Origin: Isoetes taiwanensis
Lineage: Eukaryota; Streptophyta; Lycopodiopsida; Isoetales; Isoetaceae
Length of the DNA stretch: 64,000 nt
Assembly: GCA_021234155.1 (NCBI GenBank)
Contig: JAJEKV010000011.1
Location: 14,175,255 to 14,239,254, forward strand
Direction: 5' to 3'
Shown: one piece after another, positions 22,572-33,521 of the stretch
Layout of the letters: each line of letters begins with the position of its first letter
Numbering within the stretch: position 1 is the stretch's first letter
The notes under the pieces: model-generated
The model's database searches: none
Told to the model about the DNA's origin: nothing
What the model saw: only the letters and a program-made list of their open reading frames with translations
Made by a program: the position numbers and the translations under genes

Positions 22572-23022
22572 CCTTTAGGATAATGTTGTCCTCAGCATTA
22601 TGCTAAGGTGACGAACCTGCAACAACCATGCAAACTCACAACATGAATATAGTTGAAAAGGTCAACTTTCCATTAATTACTTATTACATAATTATAAGGC
22701 CATATTTATAACACATATAAAATTATATAGCCGTAACAAGTATTATTACAAAATTTTGCACACATAATATTATCACAACGAATTTAGGAGTTCATAGTTA
22801 AGTCTAAAATCTATGACTCTTGTCTTCTCGTAATGTGCTCCCTTTTCCATGCTCCCCTTCAGTGGCCTGCACAAGTAGCACATTACGTTAGTTTAGTTAA
22901 TAAGTTTGTGGTTTTAGGGGACCATCCCCCTAATTACCTCCTTGAGCCGAACTACTAGCTCAAGGTTATCCCTACTACCTTGCACTCGATCATGGCCCAA
23001 AGGATTTGAGCTTGAGGACCGT
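22572..23022. other. Spacer, decayed 3' internal region of C2
   Basis: The first 45 bp (minus: gaggacaacattatcctaaa then the purine tract) look like the usual end of a gypsy internal region. Beyond that it is AT-rich with nothing assignable. Confidence 0.5.
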
Positions 23023-23297
23023 TTAAGATGATTCTATCATTGCCCATGATCGATTGCTACCTTGTACAAGATCCGAAGTGAAATAGGTCGCTGGAGTACG
23101 AATGGAGGGCAAAAAATTCCCCGACATGAGAGAAAAATATGCCAGTGTTGATGCATGCAAATAGTAGAGGGCGAGCACCATGCTCTGCAGAAGTGTCTGA
23201 CAGATACACATATCCGTGTGGCACATGCTGATCTTAGATGTTTTGAGACACCGCTGCATCACTTGCTGGCATCGCCGATGGTTTCACATCTCGCGTC

Positions 23298-23720
23298 CTA
23301 CATTTTGCAAGTCTCCACCATCAGAGTATCCCTTATAGGCCAGGGGATCTGAGAGCCTATTACCAGGGTTTTTCCTCCCACAGGGGGATTTTTCATCCCA
23401 GTAGTAGGGATACATTGTATAGTAGCATTTGTATTTTTGATGTGGTTTTTATCTGCTTTGTGTATTGCATGTACCATCTCATAGGTCGGTTTGGCCTTCA
23501 CAGACGTTAAACTATACTTCTTTCCTTCCTTCCTTCCTTCCTTCTTAACCCATAGTTCATGTTCTTTGTTTATTCCTTTCATATGTTTCCAGGTGGCATA
23601 TGTAACAAGTTTTATAATGTGATAGATGCATGAATCACCATGTAAAGGTATGTTCTCATAGCAACGTGTTATATCTTCTATAAACACTTCATTGATACAA
23701 CCTGGTAAATCAATGTGCAT
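23298..23720 (-). pseudogene. Possible reverse-transcriptase fragment, unassigned
   Basis: The minus-strand ORF begins MHIDLPGCINEVFIEDITRCYENIPLHG at its N terminus, here split for length: VFIEDITRCYENIPL is the telling part. A D-I/V-T-R-C-[YF]-E-x-IPL block is one I associate with an RT group found in seed-free plants and algae, where the first Asp is part of the RT palm. The rest of the ORF includes a GGAA microsatellite (read as KKEGRKEGKK) and loses similarity. No second Asp block is visible downstream (23023-23262 is open but not convincing). It could be chance. Confidence 0.3.
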
Positions 23721-24070
23721 ATCTTATCACACATGGTTTTAGTTACCTCTGGCCATAACTCAATAATGTTGTTGAGTTCAGCTATGATGATCTTGGAAAC
23801 TTCAGTAAATATAGTGCCGTGAGCATTTGTAATTCATCTATAGTCATGCTTATGGGCTTTGTAAACTCCAAGTAGATAGGATAGACTGTCTGATTCAACG
23901 TATATTACCTAACAGACTTAGGATGTCATACTATATTTTGGACTTAACTTCTCCACAAGAACTGTTAATCTCAAGGAAATCCGTATTGTCCAACATTTGC
24001 TTGGCCACAAACCTAATATGAGAAGGAAAAATGAATGGGTTAGTAGTGGTTTTATCTATTCCAGCTGTGT

Positions 24071-25880
24071 AGAAGTTTTTTCAACTGCTGCCGAAACAGG
24101 AGACAACTTCACAACTGGACCAGAATTAACAACAACAGATAATGAACTAACATTTTGAACACACTGATCAACAAGACTGATCGCCTTACCACCAAAAACA
24201 TGACTCTCATCAATTATCTTGAGCTCGTCCTACAACACAGAATCATATGTTCTTCTATCCCCCACTTTCGTCAAATGCATTCTCAACCAAAGACATTGTA
24301 CATTTGGCTTGAAGTGCAACAGTCTTATCCTACATGCATACACAAAAATTTATAAATAAACAAAAAGAAACCAAATAAGAAAAATTATAGAATGAAATTA
24401 TAGAATTACCTGTTGTAGGCTCCACCTGTCTGCTCTCTAGTTCTTGCCTATATCTATGGGAACCCCTGCCCTAGACATGCGAGTAATCACGGTAGAACGA
24501 CCTGATTTACCAGAATATTTGTCTTCAATGCCAACAATAACTAGCATATACTTCAGACATTCATAAAGCTTTCTAGCACTCACCCTATTCACAGAATTAT
24601 ACCATTGATTACTTTTCGGATCCTAATTTGGCTGCATAAAACAGAATCTAAAGGAGCTCCCATCCTTATCTGTTTTTGGCTCAATCAAATGCCTGTCCAT
24701 TTGTCTAAAAGTCGGTACAACATCTGCTTGTTGATATTTTAAAGCCATTTTAAGCTGTTCTTCTTGATAATGACTCATATCGACGTCAAAATTCTTGCTC
24801 AACCTTTCATTGTACTCAAGATATTTTGCTCCATTCTCTGAACCAACAATGAAATCTGACATAACTAGCTTATGAAGCTTGTTCATTCCACAAATAGCAA
24901 ATCTAGCAACACAATAATAGAGAAATCTCCTCTGCAAATCCTTAGCGTGATGAATCTGGTGGTCTACATCAACTAACAATGCCTTCTCATATGTATACGC
25001 TATCTCATCTATGCTTTTGCGCTTCTGACACACACCTAGAGTTCTCCTAGATCGTCTCATAGACGCAATGTAGGGTAGGCGGGCCTCGCTCAAATATCAG
25101 ACAACTTTGATATAAAAAATAGATTCTGGCACTCCAGAGTTTGCAATTATGACATCCTGGCATCTTCAAATAATTGCACCAAACTTAACGAAACAAATCC
25201 CGTAATCTGTATACAAATTGATACAAGACTCATTAGGTATAACTGATCAAAATATGCTTTCTTTGACTTTCCCTTCGTATCTCCCACAACAGAATGCAGA
25301 ATCTTCGTGATCTCTGCAAGAACAAAATATGCAGAAGCTTAAGACAATAAAAAATCGAAAACAAACTGTAAAAACAAAATATACCTTTCTTTGGAGTGTC
25401 TTCTTTAAGAAGATGTACATTCTTGACCACCTTACCATTTTTTGCAACATTACTTGACAAAGGATTAAAATTTTCAACAGAACACACGTCATTATAACTA
25501 TGTATATCCATAACCTGCTCAATGATCAAAGAAACAACTGTTTTTTGTATTATGAACTACAGAACCTTGACAAGGATTATTGATATCCTTCAGAACTTCC
25601 GATTCACTGTCTTCAAGAATGTCCAGCTTAAAACTAGGAGCCAGATCCATGCCTAAACACTTCAACTCACCGTAACTCAGAATCACACTGAGATTGAAAC
25701 AGAAAACAACTAAAAACCAAAGCAATCTTTGTCTGCTTGCCATCGCAACTACCGAAAAACAAAGATCCATTACCTGATACACAAAAATAGACAAATCCGT
25801 AACATGCAGCAATTTTAGTATGATGTAGCACCTCGGATTTAACCTTCAAATCTGTCAATGCCACCGCATGACATCAAAGC
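24071..25880 (-). pseudogene. Crypton-like tyrosine recombinase gene (several exons, decayed)
   Basis: The main block, 24623-25093, reads KSIDEIAYTYEKALLVD, then LQRRFLYYCVARFAICGMNK, FIVGSENGAKYLEYNERLSK and SSFRFCFMQPN. It continues past a stop into WYNSVNRVSARKLYECLKYM and SGKSGRSTVITRMSRAGVP (24430-24620). The order fits the DUF3504/Crypton tyrosine recombinase region: a first Arg block, an LEY-ERLSK block, FYLQP-like and GRxT...GVP blocks. Expected catalytic Arg and His positions look altered (His, Lys/Ser), so activity is doubtful. Upstream exons at 25247-25860 and a downstream exon (24071-24325) have plausible GT/AG borders. Downstream frames have stops. Confidence 0.5.
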
Positions 25881-26230
25881 GCCATCGATGAAGATGAAGC
25901 CGCTCGTCAAACTTGCAGAAGGAAGGAGAAAATTAGATGTTGATGCTTTAGTCCACATCGACGGCATATCAAACAAGGTGCTACGCACGGAGGGTTGCCC
26001 TCCATTTTAATGAGGGTGAAGTGGTTTAAATCAATCCGTAAAGTCATGTTTTCACAATCAATATTTAAATCTACAAGAAATTTATCGCGATGGCCAAGAC
26101 CATCGCGAATATTTCTTTGTTTCGGCCCAGTGCAAAGGCACTCGTGTATATAATACTTGGTGCAAAAGTTATCGGGTGTTGAAGATACACAGTGAAAAGA
26201 ACAAATATGTTTCTATCAGGCTGTCTTCAC

Positions 26231-26309
26231 ATGCAGGATATATCCTACAGCATGATGATCTACTTCAACATGCAGGATATATCCTACGGCATGATGATCT
26301 ACTTCAACA
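26231..26309 (+). repeat. Two-copy 39-bp tandem repeat
   Basis: The unit acatgcaggatatatcctac...gatgatctacttca occurs twice head-to-tail with one difference (acagcatg against acggcatg). Each unit contains the palindrome ggatatatcc. Confidence 0.85.
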
Positions 26310-27420
26310 AATCGATCAAAACACTACCTTTCTAAGTGTACATAACATAGGTTTCGGAGATAGCAAGTAGAGATGTCCAACTGCCATTGCCAATTTTTTG
26401 TCAATCTGAAACATTTCAAGATTGAACCTAGTATGAACGTCCATAGTTGAGAATGCAACTACATTTTGTGGGTGGTTCTAAAGTTGGCAATCATGAGTTG
26501 TCTTTTTTGTCATAATAGGAATGTAATGGATGGCTAAATTCGAGTTCCTTCCGCTAAAGTGGTTCTGACATGCAAAGACTATGTGAAGGAATTGAACCCT
26601 TGATCACATGCCTTGGAGCTTGCCCCTTAACCATGCCCCACTACGAAGAAGAGAGGGCTACAAGATAGGTACAAAGGAACAAGGCTAGATAAGAGCCTCC
26701 ACCAAACAAAAGAAACACATCACACTTTGGGGACTCTTAGCTCCACTAAGCGAATAATCATATATAAAGGGATTGAACCTAGGATCACTAGCCTAGAGGC
26801 AAGCCCCTAAGCTAAGCACCATAACCACCAAGGCAAGGCAACAAGAAAAAGGAAAAAAGAGATAAAACAATCATGGGGGGAACTCGTACCACCACCATGG
26901 ACAAAGGGGTACAAAAAATTACAATTAAGGTTAACCACCCACCAAGGGGGGACCCAATACCTCACGAGGGATCAAACCACTAACTTGAAGTCCCTGAATG
27001 TAGGAATTGATCCCCTTAACCCAACAAGGCAAGAAAGATTTTTAACAACACAGTAACCACTAGGGAAGGAAATTGGAAAAAATGGCTAGGGGGCTCATAC
27101 CTCCACCTTGCCAAAAGAATACATGTCAGCAACCCTAAGCTCAAAAACATACTTCACTTTATATGGAAACCTAACCTTGTTTCAAACGGAAGCCTTACCT
27201 TAAAAGGTTATCACCACAATAAACGGTTATGACAAGGGCTTCTTCAACGGGAAAAAAGGGTAGGTAGACACAAGTCTTGCCAGATTGTCAGATTGCACCT
27301 ATCTCTGTCTGACCATACGAAAAACATAACGGGCTGAATCTACCACTAAACTGTTCTATTCCGACAGTCTGGGTAATGATCGATTCTGGGCCTTAAGCAT
27401 TTTTCTTACGCCTTAGCTGA
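26310..27420. other. Non-coding spacer with dispersed low-grade repeats
   Basis: Variants of ggattgaacc..ggatcac, followed by caagcccctaa and aaggcaagg, recur at about 26590, 26770 and 26965. They resemble a T-arm complement (gggattcgaacc), so a tRNA-derived SINE is possible but not shown. No coding potential. Confidence 0.4.
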
Positions 27421-27504
27421 AGCGCCATAGCCATGGCGACCAGGCCCACTCCTGTGCAATCCAAGCCGAAGCTCCAGCTATGGCGCTGTCTTCCGATTAC
27501 CCAT

Positions 27505-28500
27505 CCCCTCCATGCAACTGCATGTCTTCGATCTTGCATGACTATTCTGGCCATTTGCATGTCTAAATGCATGCCTTACTTCGCTATAAATCTGCGGCTC
27601 CATATCTGCTTGATTTTCCAACAGAGATCATTGACTATGGGCGAGGAGTTCGGCGCTTACTCAGAAGGTAGATTTGCTCTTCTATTAGTCTTTTCATATG
27701 AAGTGATAAAGATCTTTTCATTTGCTTGGTTTACCTGGTATTTGGATTACCAAGCAAAATATTGCCGATAAAGCCTTTTGTCATGCTTCTTCTTGAGCAA
27801 TATCGCGATGGAGTCGGCGCTCTCAAAAAGGTAGATTCACGCTTCAAGAACTCTTGTTGCATGGATATCCCCGATGAGACTCTTACGTTTTACCCGTATA
27901 GGCGCCTTTATTACTTGCATTTCTTTGAAGAAAGTCATGTCTTGAGCATTTGTTGGTTATGGCGATTCAAGTTTACGGCTATATGCGCTATCTCTCGAAT
28001 GCCATTCCGCTCCATGCATCTGCATTTGTTGGATCTTTGCATGTACGCTCGGCTCTTTGCATGTCTTCATGCATGAACGACTTCCTTATAAATCTGAATC
28101 TTTGTATCCGAAGCAAGGTTAAACGACGAGCTCTAGACCTAAGGGGCGATGGAGTCCGTGCTTGCAAATAAGGTATATTTCTGCTTCTACTCATCTCATT
28201 AACCTTCTTGACCAAGAGATCTCGACTCACCCCTTCTATTATTTAGATCCTTAGCTATGGGGCTTAAAAACTCGGCATTAACACAAAAGCTTTGATCATT
28301 GTCAAAAGAGTCGCATTTGTAGGCGTGTAAGGCGTCGGAAATCAAGCGGGGCGGAAATGATCTTTGTAGGCGAGCCCGAGAATCTTCCCCTTTTTCCCCA
28401 ATGTGGCTGGAGCTATCCACGAGATTTGTGTTAAACATATCTACTCCGGCACATTACTTCTACCCGTGTAATGGGCGATGGAGTCTGACTTTGTATAGGC
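27505..28500 (+). repeat. Duplicated promoter/first-exon modules
   Basis: Two modules about 500 bp apart share a CATG-rich block (ctccatgcaNctgcat, tttgcatgtct, atgcatg), a TATAAATCTG box (27585, 28087) and then, 52-62 bp later, an ATG followed by a short open stretch and a GT. Start contexts are 27637 atgggcgaggagttcggcgc and 28149 atggagtccgtgcttgcaaa. Two further copies of the ATG segment alone occur at 27808 (atggagtcggcgctctcaaa) and 28478. CATGCATG is an RY-type element in seed plants; its role here is unknown. No long downstream exon could be joined, so the gene product is not identified. Confidence 0.5.
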
Positions 28501-28940
28501 ACGAGAATACTCGTAAAAAATCAAGAGACTTGCCCCCGATCTTCCGATGAGAGAAGAGTGGATTAAACTTCTGCAGTAGGAAAACAACTGCTTAGGAAGG
28601 CATGTCCGAATGCATTATCGTACAAGGTTTCTTTGAATCAAGGATTATTCCGTTATGTTCACCATGAAACAAGGGCTTTGTGATTATTACTTTGCTTCTA
28701 AATTATCCCTTTACGATGCGTGTTATTTGCATTTAGATATGTTCAAAAATGCTCTTCCAACCGACGGCGCAAAGGATTCCTTTATAGCTGGAGTGAACAT
28801 CGATCTTCTCTGATGATGCGGTGGGATCACCGCACACCACCGCATCTATCGGACCAAATAAGCCCGTGGGCCCGCCAGTTACGGTTAGAGCATCACGCCA
28901 TCTACAAGGAAGGTGACACGGCATTTACACGACTAACGAT

Positions 28941-29008
28941 GGGTTTTAGGTCATCCTGAAGATATTCTAGGTATATTCCAGTATATACCTAGGATATGCC
29001 AAAAACCC
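28941..29008. repeat. Fold-back sequence
   Basis: gggttttagg...attctaggtatat pairs with gtatatacctaggatat...aaaaaccc around a short loop at about 28978-28981. A second hairpin, gggtttgccccc / ggggcaaccc, follows at 29019-29043. Confidence 0.6.
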
Positions 29009-29074
29009 ACATAAACAAGGGTTTGCCCCCTTAGGGGCAACCCAAAAATGGTTAGGCAACATTCGCATTGCACG

Positions 29075-29179
29075 ATTGTCACTTTAGGTGACATTGTGGG
29101 GAGTCAAAAGTTCCTTCGCCTAAAGGTGCCGGCACTTTTTCCTCCCCGGAATGTCATCGATGCCATCTAAAGTGACATT
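29075..29179. repeat. Small inverted-repeat element (about 105 bp)
   Basis: The ends attgtcactttaggtgacat and (read from the right) aatgtcactttagatggcat pair, and the inner ggggag / ctcccc also pair. The size and terminal pairing suggest a MITE relic. No target duplication was confirmed. Confidence 0.5.
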
Positions 29180-29796
29180 CTTGTATACAGAGCAGCAAAC
29201 GCCCAAGAAGATTTGAGATAGCTGGTTTAGATATATAGGAGAACTGGAAGCCAGTTTGAATATGCCCTAAACGACAAACTCCAGGGCAATTTCAGTTTTT
29301 CAGATGCAGTGATGATGCATCTGAAAACTCTACCGGATGTAGTGCCATGTCATCCAGATTGAGTTCTAGTGGAAGCAAGCAATGGGAATAGCAAATCATG
29401 GAGCCAGGAGTGCCATATGGCACAGTATTTCCGGTAGAAGATCCTAATGGAGATGGACCCTTAGGGCGCATCTCCTTTAGGTGGTCCTTTCGATTCCCTT
29501 ACTTCACCATGTCATAAAAACAAAGGCAGAATCAATCAGGCCACCATTCTATTACACTACTGAAAAAGCACACCACCAAGAAACGACTCAATATTTGATT
29601 AAAATAGGACAAGCAAAAACACATTGTCTCACTTTGCTATGGGGCACAGGATCAACCATTTCCTTTGCACAAAAGAACAAGCAAAAAAACATAGGTACAG
29701 GCTGAACAGTTATGATGTTGCCACCTAATCAATCCATTTAAGAAGACGATCTGACCGTCCATTTTTAAACAGGTAATTTCCCCCCTTTTTATTATA

Positions 29797-29807
29797 GGGC
29801 TCTATAA
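29797..29807 (+). promoter_or_regulatory. TATA box of histone H3
   Basis: The tctataaaaat stretch lies about 90 bp before the H3 ATG at 29893. That leaves a short, unspliced leader ending aatctgcagct before the ATG. Confidence 0.55.
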
Positions 29808-29883
29808 AAATTGCTGCTACGGCGTCTCGTTCAGGTAATCCAGCTTCTATCTGCAAATTTTTCGCCAAGTTTTTCTCTGTTAA

Positions 29884-30303
<420 letters not shown>

Positions 30304-33300
30304 GCTTTCGCAGTCCCTTGTCTAATGGTGTATTTTTACACCACCAATTTGCTAATTTTTATCTTCTTGGGATAAGACAGTTAGCATATTTTTTTGTGTG
30401 ATTGTAGAACCCTAGGACTAGTTTCGTTAGACAATTTTGAGGTTTTGCTCTGGCAGCTTGTTTCTGTTTAGATTATGCATTATTGTGTCGATTTGCTGTT
30501 GCTACTTTGAAACAGGGAAGCATTTATATTGTTATTTATACTATGTTAGAAAAAAGGGGTAAAAAAGGGAACTATACATAAGCAAAAACAGGAAAAGCAA
30601 AACTCATTTGCATTTGTGAGAGGATTTAAAGCCATTAGCGTATCATGTTTATATAGATAGGACTAAGCCTTAAGATTGAGTTTTTTGGATAAGCAAAAAT
30701 ACAAATGTGTTTCTTATGAGCTAATTATTTGTGGATATATGGACCTTCAAAAGTAAAACTATCAGAGCATGATCTACCATGCTCGATGTTGGAAGAGTAG
30801 GGGGATTTACCTCCGGACTTGGCTTATCGGATGGTGCATGATTGCACATTGTCTGAGGGGAAATGCAGGTATTTTCCCCTCAGACAAATTCACGCTTGTC
30901 TCTCTTGAGAGCTTGCATTGCAATAGCTTGCCCAGCATACAGTTATTTCCAATCTGACATTGTTGTGGAGAATTCTTTGATTAATATGTGACAAATGTGG
31001 GAACTGAGAAGAAGGAATATGCAATAATTGCTGGCTTCTTGTACATTTACCTTTTGGAAATACTGCTCACATGTCATTCTTTCTGAACGTTATCTGTATT
31101 TGATATCTGAATGAAAGCTTATGCGGGATTTTTTTTAAGAGCCAAAGATTTAATCAGAAAGGGTGCCTATTACCTACTTGTCCTGCCAATGTGGTTGGTA
31201 TGATGTACTAACTAATAGATTATTAAGTAACCAATTGGATTGTCATATTATTGCACGTGCCTTTATGGAATTGTAATAGTATTTGAAGCGTAAATATGCT
31301 CTTCTGCCCTAAGTTCATTAGCTTATGATCGAAATGCATTGAAATGACTTCTCTAGATGGAACTTAGTTCTGTTGTTTCAATCTTTAAAGACCACTAAAT
31401 GTGGAACTTGATTCTGTTGTTACAATTCTTAAAAGACAACTGTGTTCATTTGTGTTGAATTTACAGCTTGATTTGGTTTTCCTTATGCAATGCATCCATC
31501 CTTAGCTTAAACATCGTCTATCTTCTCTCTGAATTTATACTTCAGAAGAACAATTTGGTCCCTTCCATTTAGACTTTTGAGGTGGCACTGCAAGGAGAGT
31601 TTTGGATTTAGCTTGCATTTCAACTACATGAATAGCCATTTGTAATTCCTTGAAGGATGCTCCCAATGCTCAATACCCATGCTAAGAAACACATTTATAT
31701 ACCAAAAAATTGTAAGGATGTACAGTAATAATTTTAGTGAAGAATATTATAGTTCTTAAAGTAAGATATTGTGTAGCAAATTCCGAGCTGCTATGAAGAC
31801 CCGAAGCTTCTTGAAGGACTTCTCTTTCAATTCCAACTCCATTTTCCCGTCAATCTTATTATCCCAGACTGTTCTCTATGACAAGTCTCTCTTTCAAATG
31901 GGTTTCCTGCAAACTAAAATCAAGACAAAAGACCACCCAAAACAAAGAAACTTGGTGGCATGCTTGTGTGCTAACATGGATCTGACCAAATCTTAATGTC
32001 TTAATAGTAGTCTAAGCATTGATTAGTAAGGGCAATGTAATCGCGTAGATGACAAAATCGCGGAAATAAAGAATTTCAAGCAACTTCAAACTTTCAACTA
32101 GTTCAAGAAACATATCAGTTACCAAAAATGTATGATGTTTTTTGGAAGTATTCTTTGATGTAGGAACTTACAGAGCATTATATCTTCTTACTTTTGACAT
32201 TCACTGGCTTAAATTCCATTGAAATTGATACTTATTACAGCAGAGTAAGACATATGCAGTGGAACATTAATAACTGATTGATTTGCAGTGCTTTGCAAAA
32301 AGGAATTAAGACCGATAAATACCTAACCTCAAACTCAAATTGATTCTGTGAGCTTGGTTGTACCATTTATCTGGAAAGATCTTGCACTTCTACCCTGTAT
32401 ATTCGACGCCTGCAGCAAGATGGTCCTATTTTGAACATGAAAATGGGAAAGGCATTGCTAAGCCCTTCATTTGTAGCCAGGTTTACCTTGTGTCTCGCGG
32501 CTCTGGTCTATCGTGTCAGTTTAATCCACTGCAGCTACAGGATTGCTTCTCAAAAGTTAACTTCCTCCTGCAAAAATCAACTATGATAATTAGAAACTAC
32601 TTGTTGAAACTATATGCAATTCATTAACTGAATAAGGAACCATCTATGCGACCCATTGACCATCAATAGATGAAACATATGCCCATGAAGATAAGACGCA
32701 TACGACAATCAAATGTAATTTCTAAAATGGGCTAAAATGTCCGAATTTATCATATCAAACAAAATAACCTGATTACAGTGACTGTGTTCCTAATAGTACA
32801 GCCCACACAGTCATAGATACTAATATGACAAAGGAACATACAACTTGCAGCGATGGTACCAACCCTCAGTTGCAACCGTAGAGAGCAGCTTGTAATCGTT
32901 CCATGTTCATGTAAAGTTGACAACGTGTGATACAATTTTCAAACATAAAAAGGACTCTAAAGGCACAAGGAGCCACCAAAAATATTGAGAGATTGCAGGT
33001 TAGCTTTATTGCCTGTTCATGTTGTAACTTCCATCATAAAGTCGAGTTGGGCTTGTAATAGTCTGGAAGACCACAGAATCGGCCATTTCTCCCTGACCCT
33101 GTAATACCAAGTACTGATCAACAAATAGGAAAACGACGAATTTTCTATTAAGAAAACGTGAAAACTAGAAAAATGAGGTCTACCAAAAACGCAATTTGCC
33201 CCTCCATCATAAACTATAAGCCCTGAAAAATAACGATATTCTCAGATCTTTTTATGCAGTATATACTCTTATCAATTAGACCCTTACCGAGAGTGAATAT

Positions 33301-33521
33301 GATATTTACTTTGCTTCTTCAGCATTTTTTATCCATTCACATCACAACTGATGCTGGTCATTTGGTCAGGCTTTGCCTTGCTGATGCTCGTCCAAAACTT
33401 GTAATGAACATACCTATGTTCTCCTGGAATTCCATTGTAGATCTAAAGCAACCTTTGCACTTTCACCCATGTTTGATGAGAAATTTGGCAGGATAAATGA
33501 CCATAAAAGACTATGCATCCA
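30304..33521. other. AT-rich intergenic region between H3 and PPR genes
   Basis: It contains the H3 3' UTR (first 200-300 bp) and probably the PPR 3' UTR on its right side. Short ORFs have no recognisable domains. Nothing repetitive or RNA-gene-like is evident. Confidence 0.6.
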
